From Anaerolineales bacterium (GTDB taxonomy: Bacteria > Chloroflexota > Anaerolineae > Promineifilales > Promineifilaceae), in NCBI GenBank assembly GCA_020432595.1, contig JAGQGA010000219.1:1-8164 (forward strand): 8,164 nucleotides of DNA. The letters run 5' to 3'. Below the pieces are notes generated by a model, which worked only from the letters and a program-made list of their open reading frames with translations, did not search any database and was not told the DNA's origin. The translations under genes and the position numbers were made by a program. Below, one piece after another: positions 1-5,041 of this stretch (position 1 is the stretch's first letter; each line of letters begins with the position of its first letter).

Positions 1-256
1 CGATGGGGCTGGAGTGGCTGGGGTTTTTGGCGATGATGGCTCCCGTGACGGCCGCTTCGGCGCCTTCGGCTTCGGTGTTGGTTTCGGCGGCGGTGGTGTC
101 GGTGGCAGCGTCGGCAGCCGGGGCTGTGGTGGCGGCAGCAGTGGTGTCGGTAGATGTGTCTGTATTGGCGGGTGCTTGGTCAGATTCTTGGCCGCACGCG
201 GTGAGCAGCAGCCCGATGATGAGTAGAATCGTATAAGTTGACCTTCGCTTGAGCAT
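1..256 (-). CDS. Secreted lipoprotein, N-terminal part only (runs off left edge)
   Basis: This is an open frame of 85 codons from the ATG at 256-254 down to the window edge with no stop, so the gene is cut at its 3' side. The start is supported by a GGAAGG ribosome site (267-272, minus strand) about ten bases upstream. The protein begins with a positive MLKRR, then a hydrophobic stretch (residues 9-19), then a lipobox L-T-A-C with Cys21, the classical lipoprotein signal. Residues 22-70 form a low-complexity linker rich in Ala, Thr, Asp and Glu, typical of a flexible tether between the lipid anchor and a folded extracellular domain. The folded part has barely begun at the edge, so the function cannot be named; a solute-binding or redox lipoprotein would both fit. 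It lies downstream of the acyl-CoA ligase on the same strand but is separated by about 180 bases holding a repeat element, so co-transcription is uncertain. Confidence 0.82.
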   Translation of the reverse strand, partial: MLKRRSTYTILLIIGLLLTACGQESDQAPANTDTSTDTTAAATTAPAADAATDTTAAETNTEAEGAEAAVTGAIIAKNPSHSSPI

Positions 257-295
257 AAAAATGGTTCCTTCCTTTTGGAAATGTGATTTTGAGAA

Positions 296-403
296 GTTAC
301 ACAGAGTTACACAGAGATAGGAGAGAGTTTCACAGAGAAAGCAAGAAAAATAGCCCTTTTCCTCTGTGCCTCTCTGTGTCTTCTCTGTGGTTCTCTGTGT
401 AAC
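296..403. repeat. CACAGAG inverted-repeat element with 10-11 bp period
   Basis: The heptamer CACAGAG starts at 300, 310 and 331, with a degenerate copy (GAGAGAG) at 321. Its complement CTCTGTG starts at 362, 372, 383 and 393. Copies within each arm are therefore 10 or 11 bases apart, and the two arms face each other. The outermost 11 bases, GTTACACAGAG (296-306), match the complement of the right end (393-403) perfectly, so the element can fold into one long imperfect hairpin. It fills most of the gap between the acyl-CoA ligase and the lipoprotein gene. It could be a small non-autonomous mobile repeat, a terminator-like hairpin or a protein-binding array. There is no clean T tract, so a simple intrinsic terminator is unlikely. 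Confidence 0.8.
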
Positions 404-439
404 GTTTTGCTTCTGGCTTGCCTGGGGTTAGGATGAGGA

Positions 440-2023
440 TTAGGAGACAACGGCCGTTTCCCGTTCCCGTTCCCGTTCCACCAGCACCCGGCGCAGCAGC
501 TTGCCGGTGGGGGATTTGGGTACTGCGTCAATGAACTCCAGTTCGCGCACCTTTTTGTAGGGGGCCACCCGCGCCGCCACGAAATCTAGCAGTGCTTCGG
601 CGGTGATGGCGCCGCGCCGCACCACAAACGCTTTGGGCAATTCCCCCGCCTCGCCGTCGGGTTTGCCGATGACGCACACATCGGCCACGGCGGGGTGGGA
701 GAGCAGCAGGGCTTCTAGTTCGGCGGGGGCAACTTGGTATCCCTTGTACTTGATAAGCTCCTTGAGCCGATCCACGATGTAGAAGTAGCCATCGTCGTCG
801 GCATAGGCGATGTCGCCGGTGTGGAGCCAGCCGTCCGCATCAACGGTGTGGGCGGTGGCTTCGGGGTTGTTGAGATACCCTTTCATCACCTGGGGGCCGC
901 GCAGCCACAGTTCCCCCCGTTCGTTTGGCCCTAGCCGTGCGCCGCTGTTGATGTCTACCAGCACAACGTCGGTGTTGGCAACGGCGGGGCCGATGCTGCC
1001 GGGTTTGTCGTAAGCGTCCAGCAGGGGGTCGAGGTGGGAAACGGCCGTTGCTTCCGTCATCCCATACCCCTGCGTTACCTGCGTCCCCAGCCGGTTCATA
1101 AACGCCTCCTCCACCTCCCGCCCCAGCGGTGCCGCCCCAGAGCCAACCAGCCGCAGCGACGACAGATCGTAGTTGTCCACCAGCGGGTGCTTGGCAAGTG
1201 CCAGCACAATGGGCGGGGCGACAACGGAAAAGGTGACGCGATGCTTTTGGATCAGCTCCAGAAATTGCGGCAAATCAAAGCGGGGCATGGTGATGAGGGT
1301 GCAGCCAGTGGTTAGCCCCGCATTCATCACCGTACTCATCCCCATGGCGTGGAAGAAAGGGGCAATGGCAAGCACCACGTCGTTGGCGGTGATGATGTGG
1401 CTGGTGGCACTGTTGCTTTGCAGGGTGTTGGCAACGAGGTTGTAGTGGGTAAGCATCACCCCTTTGGGCAGGCCGGTGGTGCCGCTGGAGTAAAGAATGG
1501 CGGCTACGTCTTCGTGGGGGTTGATGTCAACGGGGTTTAGCTGGCTGTTGTGTTGGAAGATGGCGGCAAATGGGGTTGCGCCTTCCGCTTCACCCAGGAC
1601 AAAAATCTCTTCCACAAACGCTTCCCCGGCGGCGGCGATGGCGTTGGGGAGGAAGGGGGGGATGGTGAGCAGGTAGCGGGCGCGGGTGTCACGGAGCTGG
1701 TAGATGAGTTCGTGGGGGGTGTAAAGGGGGTTGACAGTGGTGGCAATGCCCCCGGCAAGCTGCGATCCATAGAAAGCCACGGCAAATTCGGGCAGGTTGG
1801 GCAAATAGAGGGCAAGAACATCCCCTTTTTGCAGCCCGCGCTGCTGTAGCCCGGCGGCGAGCAGGTGGCTTATGCCCACCAGCTTCGCGTAGCTGATGGT
1901 GCGACCGCTGGGGCCGTCAATGAGGGCGGGTTTATTGCCAAAGGCGGCGGCGTGGCTGAGGATAAATTGGGCGGCGGATTGTTCAGGAATGGTGAGTTGG
2001 GGAAATGGGCTGGTGAAGATCAT
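440..2023 (-). CDS. AMP-forming acyl-CoA ligase (4-coumarate/fatty acid CoA ligase type)
   Basis: The 527-residue product is a full-length ANL-superfamily adenylating enzyme. Such enzymes activate a carboxylic acid with ATP to an acyl-adenylate and then transfer it to CoA in the cytoplasm. Visible core motifs are the P-loop YSSGTTGLPKGV (178-189), QGYGMTEA (318-325), GELWLRGP (370-377), the TGD motif (402-404), the hinge and CoA-side motif DRLKELIKYKGYQVAP (418-433), and PKSPTGKLLRR near the end with the catalytic Lys508. The hinge motif and overall length match 4-coumarate-CoA ligase and medium/long-chain acyl-CoA ligases rather than acetyl-CoA synthetase, which is longer. The substrate cannot be told from the sequence. 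The start at 2023 has an AGGA site about nine bases upstream. The extreme C-terminus (ERERERE) is encoded by a hexanucleotide repeat. The gene follows the oxidoreductase after 80 bases that contain a hairpin repeat, so the two may be co-transcribed. Confidence 0.95.
   Translation of the reverse strand: MIFTSPFPQLTIPEQSAAQFILSHAAAFGNKPALIDGPSGRTISYAKLVGISHLLAAGLQQRGLQKGDVLALYLPNLPEFAVAFYGSQLAGGIATTVNPLYTPHELIYQLRDTRARYLLTIPPFLPNAIAAAGEAFVEEIFVLGEAEGATPFAAIFQHNSQLNPVDINPHEDVAAILYSSGTTGLPKGVMLTHYNLVANTLQSNSATSHIITANDVVLAIAPFFHAMGMSTVMNAGLTTGCTLITMPRFDLPQFLELIQKHRVTFSVVAPPIVLALAKHPLVDNYDLSSLRLVGSGAAPLGREVEEAFMNRLGTQVTQGYGMTEATAVSHLDPLLDAYDKPGSIGPAVANTDVVLVDINSGARLGPNERGELWLRGPQVMKGYLNNPEATAHTVDADGWLHTGDIAYADDDGYFYIVDRLKELIKYKGYQVAPAELEALLLSHPAVADVCVIGKPDGEAGELPKAFVVRRGAITAEALLDFVAARVAPYKKVRELEFIDAVPKSPTGKLLRRVLVERERERETAVVS
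460..479. repeat. CCCGTT hexanucleotide tandem repeat at the 3' end of the ligase gene
   Basis: Three perfect CCCGTT units (460-477) plus two bases lie inside the coding sequence. Read on the minus strand they encode alternating Glu and Arg at residues 517-523, downstream of the catalytic Lys508. Because the unit is six bases long, gain or loss of copies would keep the frame and only lengthen or shorten a charged tail. An AACGGCCGTT palindrome (449-458) lies immediately beside it. Confidence 0.85.
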
Positions 2024-2044
2024 GGGTCAAATTCCTGCGGAATT

Positions 2045-2088
2045 GGAGATTGGGGATTGGAGATTACGCTAATCTCTAATCTCCAATC
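2045..2088. repeat. GGAGATT heptamer inverted repeat (hairpin)
   Basis: Three tandem heptamers GGAGATT, GGGGATT and GGAGATT (2045-2065) face two inverted heptamers AATCTCT and AATCTCC (2071-2084). The arms 2048-2066 and 2070-2088 pair at 17 of 19 positions around a three-base loop. The element occupies the 80-base gap between the oxidoreductase stop and the ligase start. In the minus-strand transcript, where these genes are read, the two imperfect positions become A-C mismatches; in a plus-strand transcript they would be G-U pairs. No T tract follows, so it may stabilise or separate the two messages rather than terminate, or may be a dispersed repeat. Confidence 0.8.
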
Positions 2089-2103
2089 GCTTGCTCTCAG
2101 TAT

Positions 2104-3318
2104 TTAGGCAACGGCCGTTTGTTGCATAATCCGGCCAATATTTTGCGGGTTAAAAAACGCCTCACGCGGCAGCAAGCCCAGATTTGCCATGAGGAACTGG
2201 TTGATGTCATCTTGGTTGCCGTTTGCCAGCAGTGCATCACGGATTTGGGCGAATTCTGGCGGGGGTGGGGTGAAGCGGGCGCGAGCCAGATTTTCGTGGA
2301 ACAGGGGAATGGAGGTTTGATTGCGCTCCCGTTCAAAATCGGCCAATGCTTCCGGCATGGGGCGGCGACCGGTGAGGCCGTCGTGAACGGCCGTTGCCAC
2401 CAGGTCTGCATCGCGTAAGGCATCGGTGATGCCCAGTGCCATGTAGGGGTCTTTGTGGTGCCCGGCATCCCCTACCAATGCCCAGCCGGAGCCGTAGGGT
2501 TTGCGGAAAAAGTTGGGCAAATCGGCAATACCATAGAACCGTTCTTCCTGGTGACCCGCTTGTACCCGTGCTGCCAGTTCAGGGGCGATGTCTAATGCTT
2601 CCATGAAGTGGGTGGCAACATCGGCACGGATTTCGTGGAATTTTTCAATGCGCCAGGCGATGAAGACGGCGAAGAGGTTGTCGTTGGTGGGGAAGGCGAA
2701 GATGATGTTTTCACACCCGACGTGGACTTCTAGCGCGTCGCCAGATACGCCGCTCCAATAGGAGAAGTAGTAGCAGGAGACGGAGGGAACGTGGTCATAC
2801 ATGGGGGCGTTGACGGCGTTGGCAATGCGGGAGTTACGGCCGTCGGCTCCGATGACGATGTGGGCGTGTTCGGTAAACCGTTTGCCGCTGCTTAGGTTGC
2901 GGCCACGGATGCCGGTGATTTTGCCCCCGTCGCTGATGAGTTCTTCGACCAGAAACTGTTGCCGCAGTTCGGCTCCGGCGGAAACGGCCGTTTCTACCAA
3001 CACCCCATCCACCACCACCCGCCGGGGGCCACAGCCAAACGGCACGCCATCTACAAACAGCCCCTTGCCCGGCATTGGCACGCCGCCAGCGGCCATGACA
3101 ATGTCGCTCACAAGCGGGGTTCCAGCGGCGGCAATTTTGTCCAGAACGCCCCATTTTTGCAGCCGCTGGGGCCCCCCGCGATGGATAAAGTGGCCGTGAG
3201 GGAGGTCGCTAGGAACGGTAGCGCGGTCGAGCAGCAGAACGTTGTGACCCTGGCGAGCCAGGAGCAGGGCGGTGGAAGCACCGGCGCAGCGTGCGCCGAC
3301 GATAATGGCATCGTACAT
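2104..3318 (-). CDS. FAD-dependent oxidoreductase / monooxygenase-like flavoprotein
   Basis: The 404-residue product is a complete class A type flavoprotein (FAD_binding_3 / geranylgeranyl-reductase-like fold). The N-terminal dinucleotide motif is VGARCAGAS (7-15), a common variant of GxGxxG, and the acidic residue binding the adenosine ribose is Asp31 in LLLDR. The DG motif GADGRNS is at 157-163 and the FAD-ribityl GD motif VGDAGHHKDP at 282-291. There is no signal peptide or membrane segment, so the enzyme should be cytoplasmic. Family members hydroxylate, epoxidise or reduce organic substrates using NAD(P)H; the substrate here is unknown. The start is well fixed by AAAAGGAG (AGGAG at 3330-3326) seven bases upstream of the ATG. 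It is the first gene of a minus-strand run followed by the acyl-CoA ligase, which suggests a shared pathway acting on a carboxylic or lipid-like substrate, though this is inference. Confidence 0.92.
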   Translation of the reverse strand: MYDAIIVGARCAGASTALLLARQGHNVLLLDRATVPSDLPHGHFIHRGGPQRLQKWGVLDKIAAAGTPLVSDIVMAAGGVPMPGKGLFVDGVPFGCGPRRVVVDGVLVETAVSAGAELRQQFLVEELISDGGKITGIRGRNLSSGKRFTEHAHIVIGADGRNSRIANAVNAPMYDHVPSVSCYYFSYWSGVSGDALEVHVGCENIIFAFPTNDNLFAVFIAWRIEKFHEIRADVATHFMEALDIAPELAARVQAGHQEERFYGIADLPNFFRKPYGSGWALVGDAGHHKDPYMALGITDALRDADLVATAVHDGLTGRRPMPEALADFERERNQTSIPLFHENLARARFTPPPPEFAQIRDALLANGNQDDINQFLMANLGLLPREAFFNPQNIGRIMQQTAVA

Positions 3319-3410
3319 GGTTAAACTCCTTTTAGGATGCAGGAGGCGGGGGTAACGGTTGGGGGCATCCCTTGTCTAGTCGTGGTTTTTTGTTTCTATC
3401 TGCTGGTGAT

Positions 3411-3424
3411 GATAGCGGGCTATC
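3411..3424. other. Short palindrome GATAGC-GG-GCTATC in the oxidoreductase leader
   Basis: Six-base arms around a GG centre lie about 90 bases upstream of the oxidoreductase start, in the predicted 5' leader of its message. It could be a small operator or a weak stem. A two-base loop is poor for RNA, so a protein site on DNA would be the better reading if it is functional at all. Confidence 0.35.
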
Positions 3425-3447
3425 GTATCTTGATCGTTTCTGGGGCG

Positions 3448-3476
3448 TTTATATTGCTGGGGTGTTGGGTTGAAAA
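3448..3476 (-). promoter_or_regulatory. Predicted sigma70-type promoter for the oxidoreductase
   Basis: On the minus strand, TTTTCA (3476-3471) and TATAAA (3453-3448) are separated by exactly 17 bases, matching the housekeeping consensus at 4 and 5 of 6 positions. Transcription would begin near 3441 and give a leader of roughly 120 bases before the ATG at 3318. Its -35 box overlaps that of the plus-strand promoter, so the two probably compete. Confidence 0.5.
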
Positions 3477-3498
3477 ACGGCCGTTAACCCCCTACAAT
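3470..3498 (+). promoter_or_regulatory. Predicted sigma70-type promoter for the small kinase
   Basis: TTGAAA (3470-3475) and TACAAT (3493-3498) are separated by 17 bases, a near-consensus housekeeping promoter. The expected start of transcription near 3505 leaves a short leader of about 20 bases containing the ribosome site AAGGAGG (3513-3519). Ten of the 17 spacer bases are the palindrome AACGGCCGTT (3476-3485), so a protein bound there would sit between the two polymerase contacts. Confidence 0.65.
3476..3485. repeat. AACGGCCGTT palindrome, the only non-coding copy of nine
   Basis: Perfect copies of this 10-base palindrome occur at 449-458, 1040-1049, 2110-2119, 2386-2395, 2983-2992, 3476-3485, 4615-4624, 5272-5281 and 5722-5731; the inner eight bases occur once more at 2836-2843. 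A random sequence of this length with equal bases would hold about 0.008 copies. The copies fall in five different genes and one promoter, so this is a genome-style over-represented word (compare HIP1, GCGATCGC, of cyanobacteria) rather than a local operator. None is found between 5732 and 8164. Confidence 0.9.
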
Positions 3499-3524
3499 CA
3501 CCCTCAGCCAAAAAGGAGGCTTCC

Positions 3525-4094
3525 ATGACACAACCAGGCAAAATCATTCTCATCAACGGCGCATCCAGCGCCGGCAAATCCACCCTAGCGCGGGCGGTGC
3601 AGCAGCAGTTTCCGCTGCCGCTGCTCCACATTTCCTTCGACCTGTTTATTGACGGCGACATCTTGCCCTGGCCCCAAATTCGGGCGGGCACCTTTGCCTG
3701 GCAAACCATGCGCCCCACCGTTTTTGACGGCTATTTTCGCTGCTGGGCGGCGCTGGCGCAGGCTGGCAACCATCTCATCATTGACCATATCGTTGAAACA
3801 GAAGCGTCCCTGCGCTATATGTTGCAGTTGCTGGCGGGCATAGATGTCTTTTTTGTGGCCTTGCACTGTGCCCTTGACGAGTTAGAGCGGCGGGAAGAGG
3901 CGCGGGGCGACCGCCGCAGCGGTGATGCCCGCACCGATTTAGCCATTGTTCACCGCCACACCCGCTACGATCTGGAACTGCACTCCGACAAGGCGACAGT
4001 TGAGGAAAATGTGGCGCAGTTGATTGCCGCCTGGGAACGCCGCCAACGCCCTAGCTCGTTTGAGCGGATGGCGGCGGAGATGGGCGTTGTTTGA
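3525..4094 (+). CDS. Chloramphenicol phosphotransferase-like P-loop kinase
   Basis: The 189-residue product matches the CPT family layout. It has a Walker A motif GASSAGKST (12-20) right after the first strand KIILIN, an Asp39 in HISFDLF at the position of the family's proposed catalytic Asp, the strand LIIDHIV (84-90), and the family signature REEARGDR with a following SGDA (123-135). The one characterised member phosphorylates chloramphenicol as self-protection in its Streptomyces producer. Most relatives in other bacteria have no known substrate, so resistance should not be assumed. The length is normal and the protein is soluble. The start is fixed by AAGGAGG five bases upstream. It is the first gene of the plus-strand run; its stop is 65 bases before the response regulator start, where a new promoter is predicted, so it may be transcribed separately from the signalling genes. 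Confidence 0.88.
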   Translation: MTQPGKIILINGASSAGKSTLARAVQQQFPLPLLHISFDLFIDGDILPWPQIRAGTFAWQTMRPTVFDGYFRCWAALAQAGNHLIIDHIVETEASLRYMLQLLAGIDVFFVALHCALDELERREEARGDRRSGDARTDLAIVHRHTRYDLELHSDKATVEENVAQLIAAWERRQRPSSFERMAAEMGVV

Positions 4095-4124
4095 CGTGTG
4101 GTAAAGTTTGCCAACCAGTTTTGT

Positions 4125-4153
4125 TTGGGCAAATCCCTCAATGCGCTTACAAT
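4125..4153 (+). promoter_or_regulatory. Predicted promoter giving a leaderless response-regulator message
   Basis: TTGGGC (4125-4130) and TACAAT (4148-4153) are 17 bases apart. The ATG of the response regulator begins at 4160, only six bases after the -10 box, which is where transcription should start. No ribosome site precedes this ATG (the preceding bases are ATCCCC), which also fits a leaderless message. The -10 box is identical to that of the kinase promoter at 3493-3498. Confidence 0.6.
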
Positions 4154-4159
4154 ATCCCC

Positions 4160-4834
4160 ATGCAAAAACGTCACCAGACTGCTATTCGCCTGTTGATCGT
4201 AGACGACCATGCCGTTATGCGGCAAGGGTTGTCCATTTTGCTAAACCAGCAGCCCCATTTAACCATTGTGGCCGAAGCTGGCACCGGAGCCGAAGCCCAA
4301 AACGCCGCCCTGCGCTTCCAGCCAGACCTCATTCTGCTGGATTTGCAACTGCCAGACACCACCGCCGAATACCTGTGCCCTGAACTGCGCCGCCTCAGCC
4401 CCCACAGCAAAATTTTGGTTCTCAGCGGTGTTGAAGCCAGCGACCCCGTTTATCGCGCCGTAGATGCCGGGATTGATGGCTATATTCTCAAAGGGGTGGA
4501 CATGAGCGAACTGGTTGCCGCCATTGAGCAAGTGGCCGCCGGTTATTCCTATCTGCACCCCAGCATCACCCGGCTCATTTTGCACCGCGCTGCCCGGCAG
4601 CAGCAAAGTGCGCCAACGGCCGTTTCTGCCGATGCCTACCAACTGACCAAACGACAAAAGCAAGTCCTCATGCTCATGGCCTCCACTGCCACCAACCGCG
4701 ACATTGCCGAACGGTTGAGCATTAGCGAAGAAACCGTTCGCTCCCACGTCAAACACATTTTGCGAAAGCTCAACCAATCCAGCCGCACCCAGGCCGTGCT
4801 GGAAGCCGTGCGGATTGGGCTGATTACCGTCTGA
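4160..4834 (+). CDS. NarL/LuxR-family response regulator (CrbR/ErdR-like by context)
   Basis: The 224-residue product has an N-terminal receiver domain and a C-terminal LuxR-type helix-turn-helix. The acidic pocket is Asp15-Asp16 in LLIVDDH, the phosphorylated residue is Asp61 in LILLDLQLP, the switch Ser is Ser89 (VLSG) and the conserved Lys is Lys111. The DNA-binding domain spans about 162-224, with LTKRQKQVL, the RDIAERLSISEETVRSHV core and RKLNQSSRTQAV. It should bind DNA when phosphorylated by the sensor kinase encoded two genes downstream. The same pairing occurs in CrbS/CrbR and MxtR/ErdR, which control acetate metabolism. I chose the ATG at 4160; the same frame is open from a TTG at 4091 overlapping the previous stop, but those extra 23 residues do not look like receiver sequence. 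The downstream membrane protein starts ten bases after the stop, so the genes form an operon. Confidence 0.93.
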   Translation: MQKRHQTAIRLLIVDDHAVMRQGLSILLNQQPHLTIVAEAGTGAEAQNAALRFQPDLILLDLQLPDTTAEYLCPELRRLSPHSKILVLSGVEASDPVYRAVDAGIDGYILKGVDMSELVAAIEQVAAGYSYLHPSITRLILHRAARQQQSAPTAVSADAYQLTKRQKQVLMLMASTATNRDIAERLSISEETVRSHVKHILRKLNQSSRTQAVLEAVRIGLITV

Positions 4835-4844
4835 AAGAGGGCGC

Positions 4845-5039
4845 ATGAAACCAAAACGGCAGCGCAAAAGAGACCGCCTCGTTGTTCTTTTTTTGCTGGG
4901 CGGTTTGCTCTTCAACTACCCCATTCTCTCCCTGTTTGATCGGGAGGGCATGGTTGCCGGTATACCGATTCTCTATCTTTTTATCTTTAGCGCATGGTTG
5001 CTTATCATCGTACTGGTCGCGTGGGTGATTGAGAGGTAA
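4845..5039 (+). CDS. Small two-helix membrane protein linked to symporter-kinase
   Basis: The 64-residue product has a strongly basic start (KPKRQRKRDR), a first membrane segment at about 12-30, a short loop with FDREG, and a second segment at about 38-60. The basic N-terminus predicts both ends in the cytoplasm. A site AAAGAGGG (4834-4841) lies just before the ATG, which is ten bases after the response regulator stop, and only two bases separate its stop from the kinase start. This tight packing implies translational coupling and a stable partnership with the kinase. Small hydrophobic proteins next to sodium:solute symporters, and CbrX upstream of the sensor CbrA in Pseudomonas, are precedents. 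I do not recognise a named family with certainty. It may act as an accessory subunit or serve mainly to couple kinase translation. Confidence 0.85.
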   Translation: MKPKRQRKRDRLVVLFLLGGLLFNYPILSLFDREGMVAGIPILYLFIFSAWLLIIVLVAWVIER

Positions 5040-5041
5040 GC

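Noticed and set aside
3..236. Plus-strand frame of 77 codons rich in Ala, Val and Ser
   Set aside because: It is antisense to the lipoprotein start, which has a signal peptide, lipobox and ribosome site. Its composition simply mirrors the Thr/Ala-rich linker.
296..403. CRISPR array
   Set aside because: Units are only 7-10 bases, spacing is 10-11 bases with no unique spacers, and half the units are inverted.
440..2023. Acetyl-CoA synthetase (acs), as expected beside a CrbS/CrbR-like system
   Set aside because: At 527 residues it is too short for acetyl-CoA synthetase, and the hinge motif DRLKELIKYKGYQVAP is of the 4-coumarate/fatty-acyl ligase type.
3337..3528. Plus-strand frame of 63 codons, hydrophobic, overlapping the CPT-like start by ATGA
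   Set aside because: It has no ribosome site at its ATG, contains both predicted divergent promoters and a palindrome copy, and reads like translated intergenic T-rich DNA. The ATGA overlap is suggestive but not sufficient.
4091..4159. N-terminal extension of the response regulator from a TTG overlapping the CPT-like stop
   Set aside because: The extra residues lack receiver features, the -35 and -10 boxes fall inside this stretch, and the ATG at 4160 gives the usual length and start for this family.
4259..4915. Minus-strand frame of 218 codons opposite the response regulator
   Set aside because: It is a shadow of a clearly conserved two-domain regulator, without any recognisable motif of its own.
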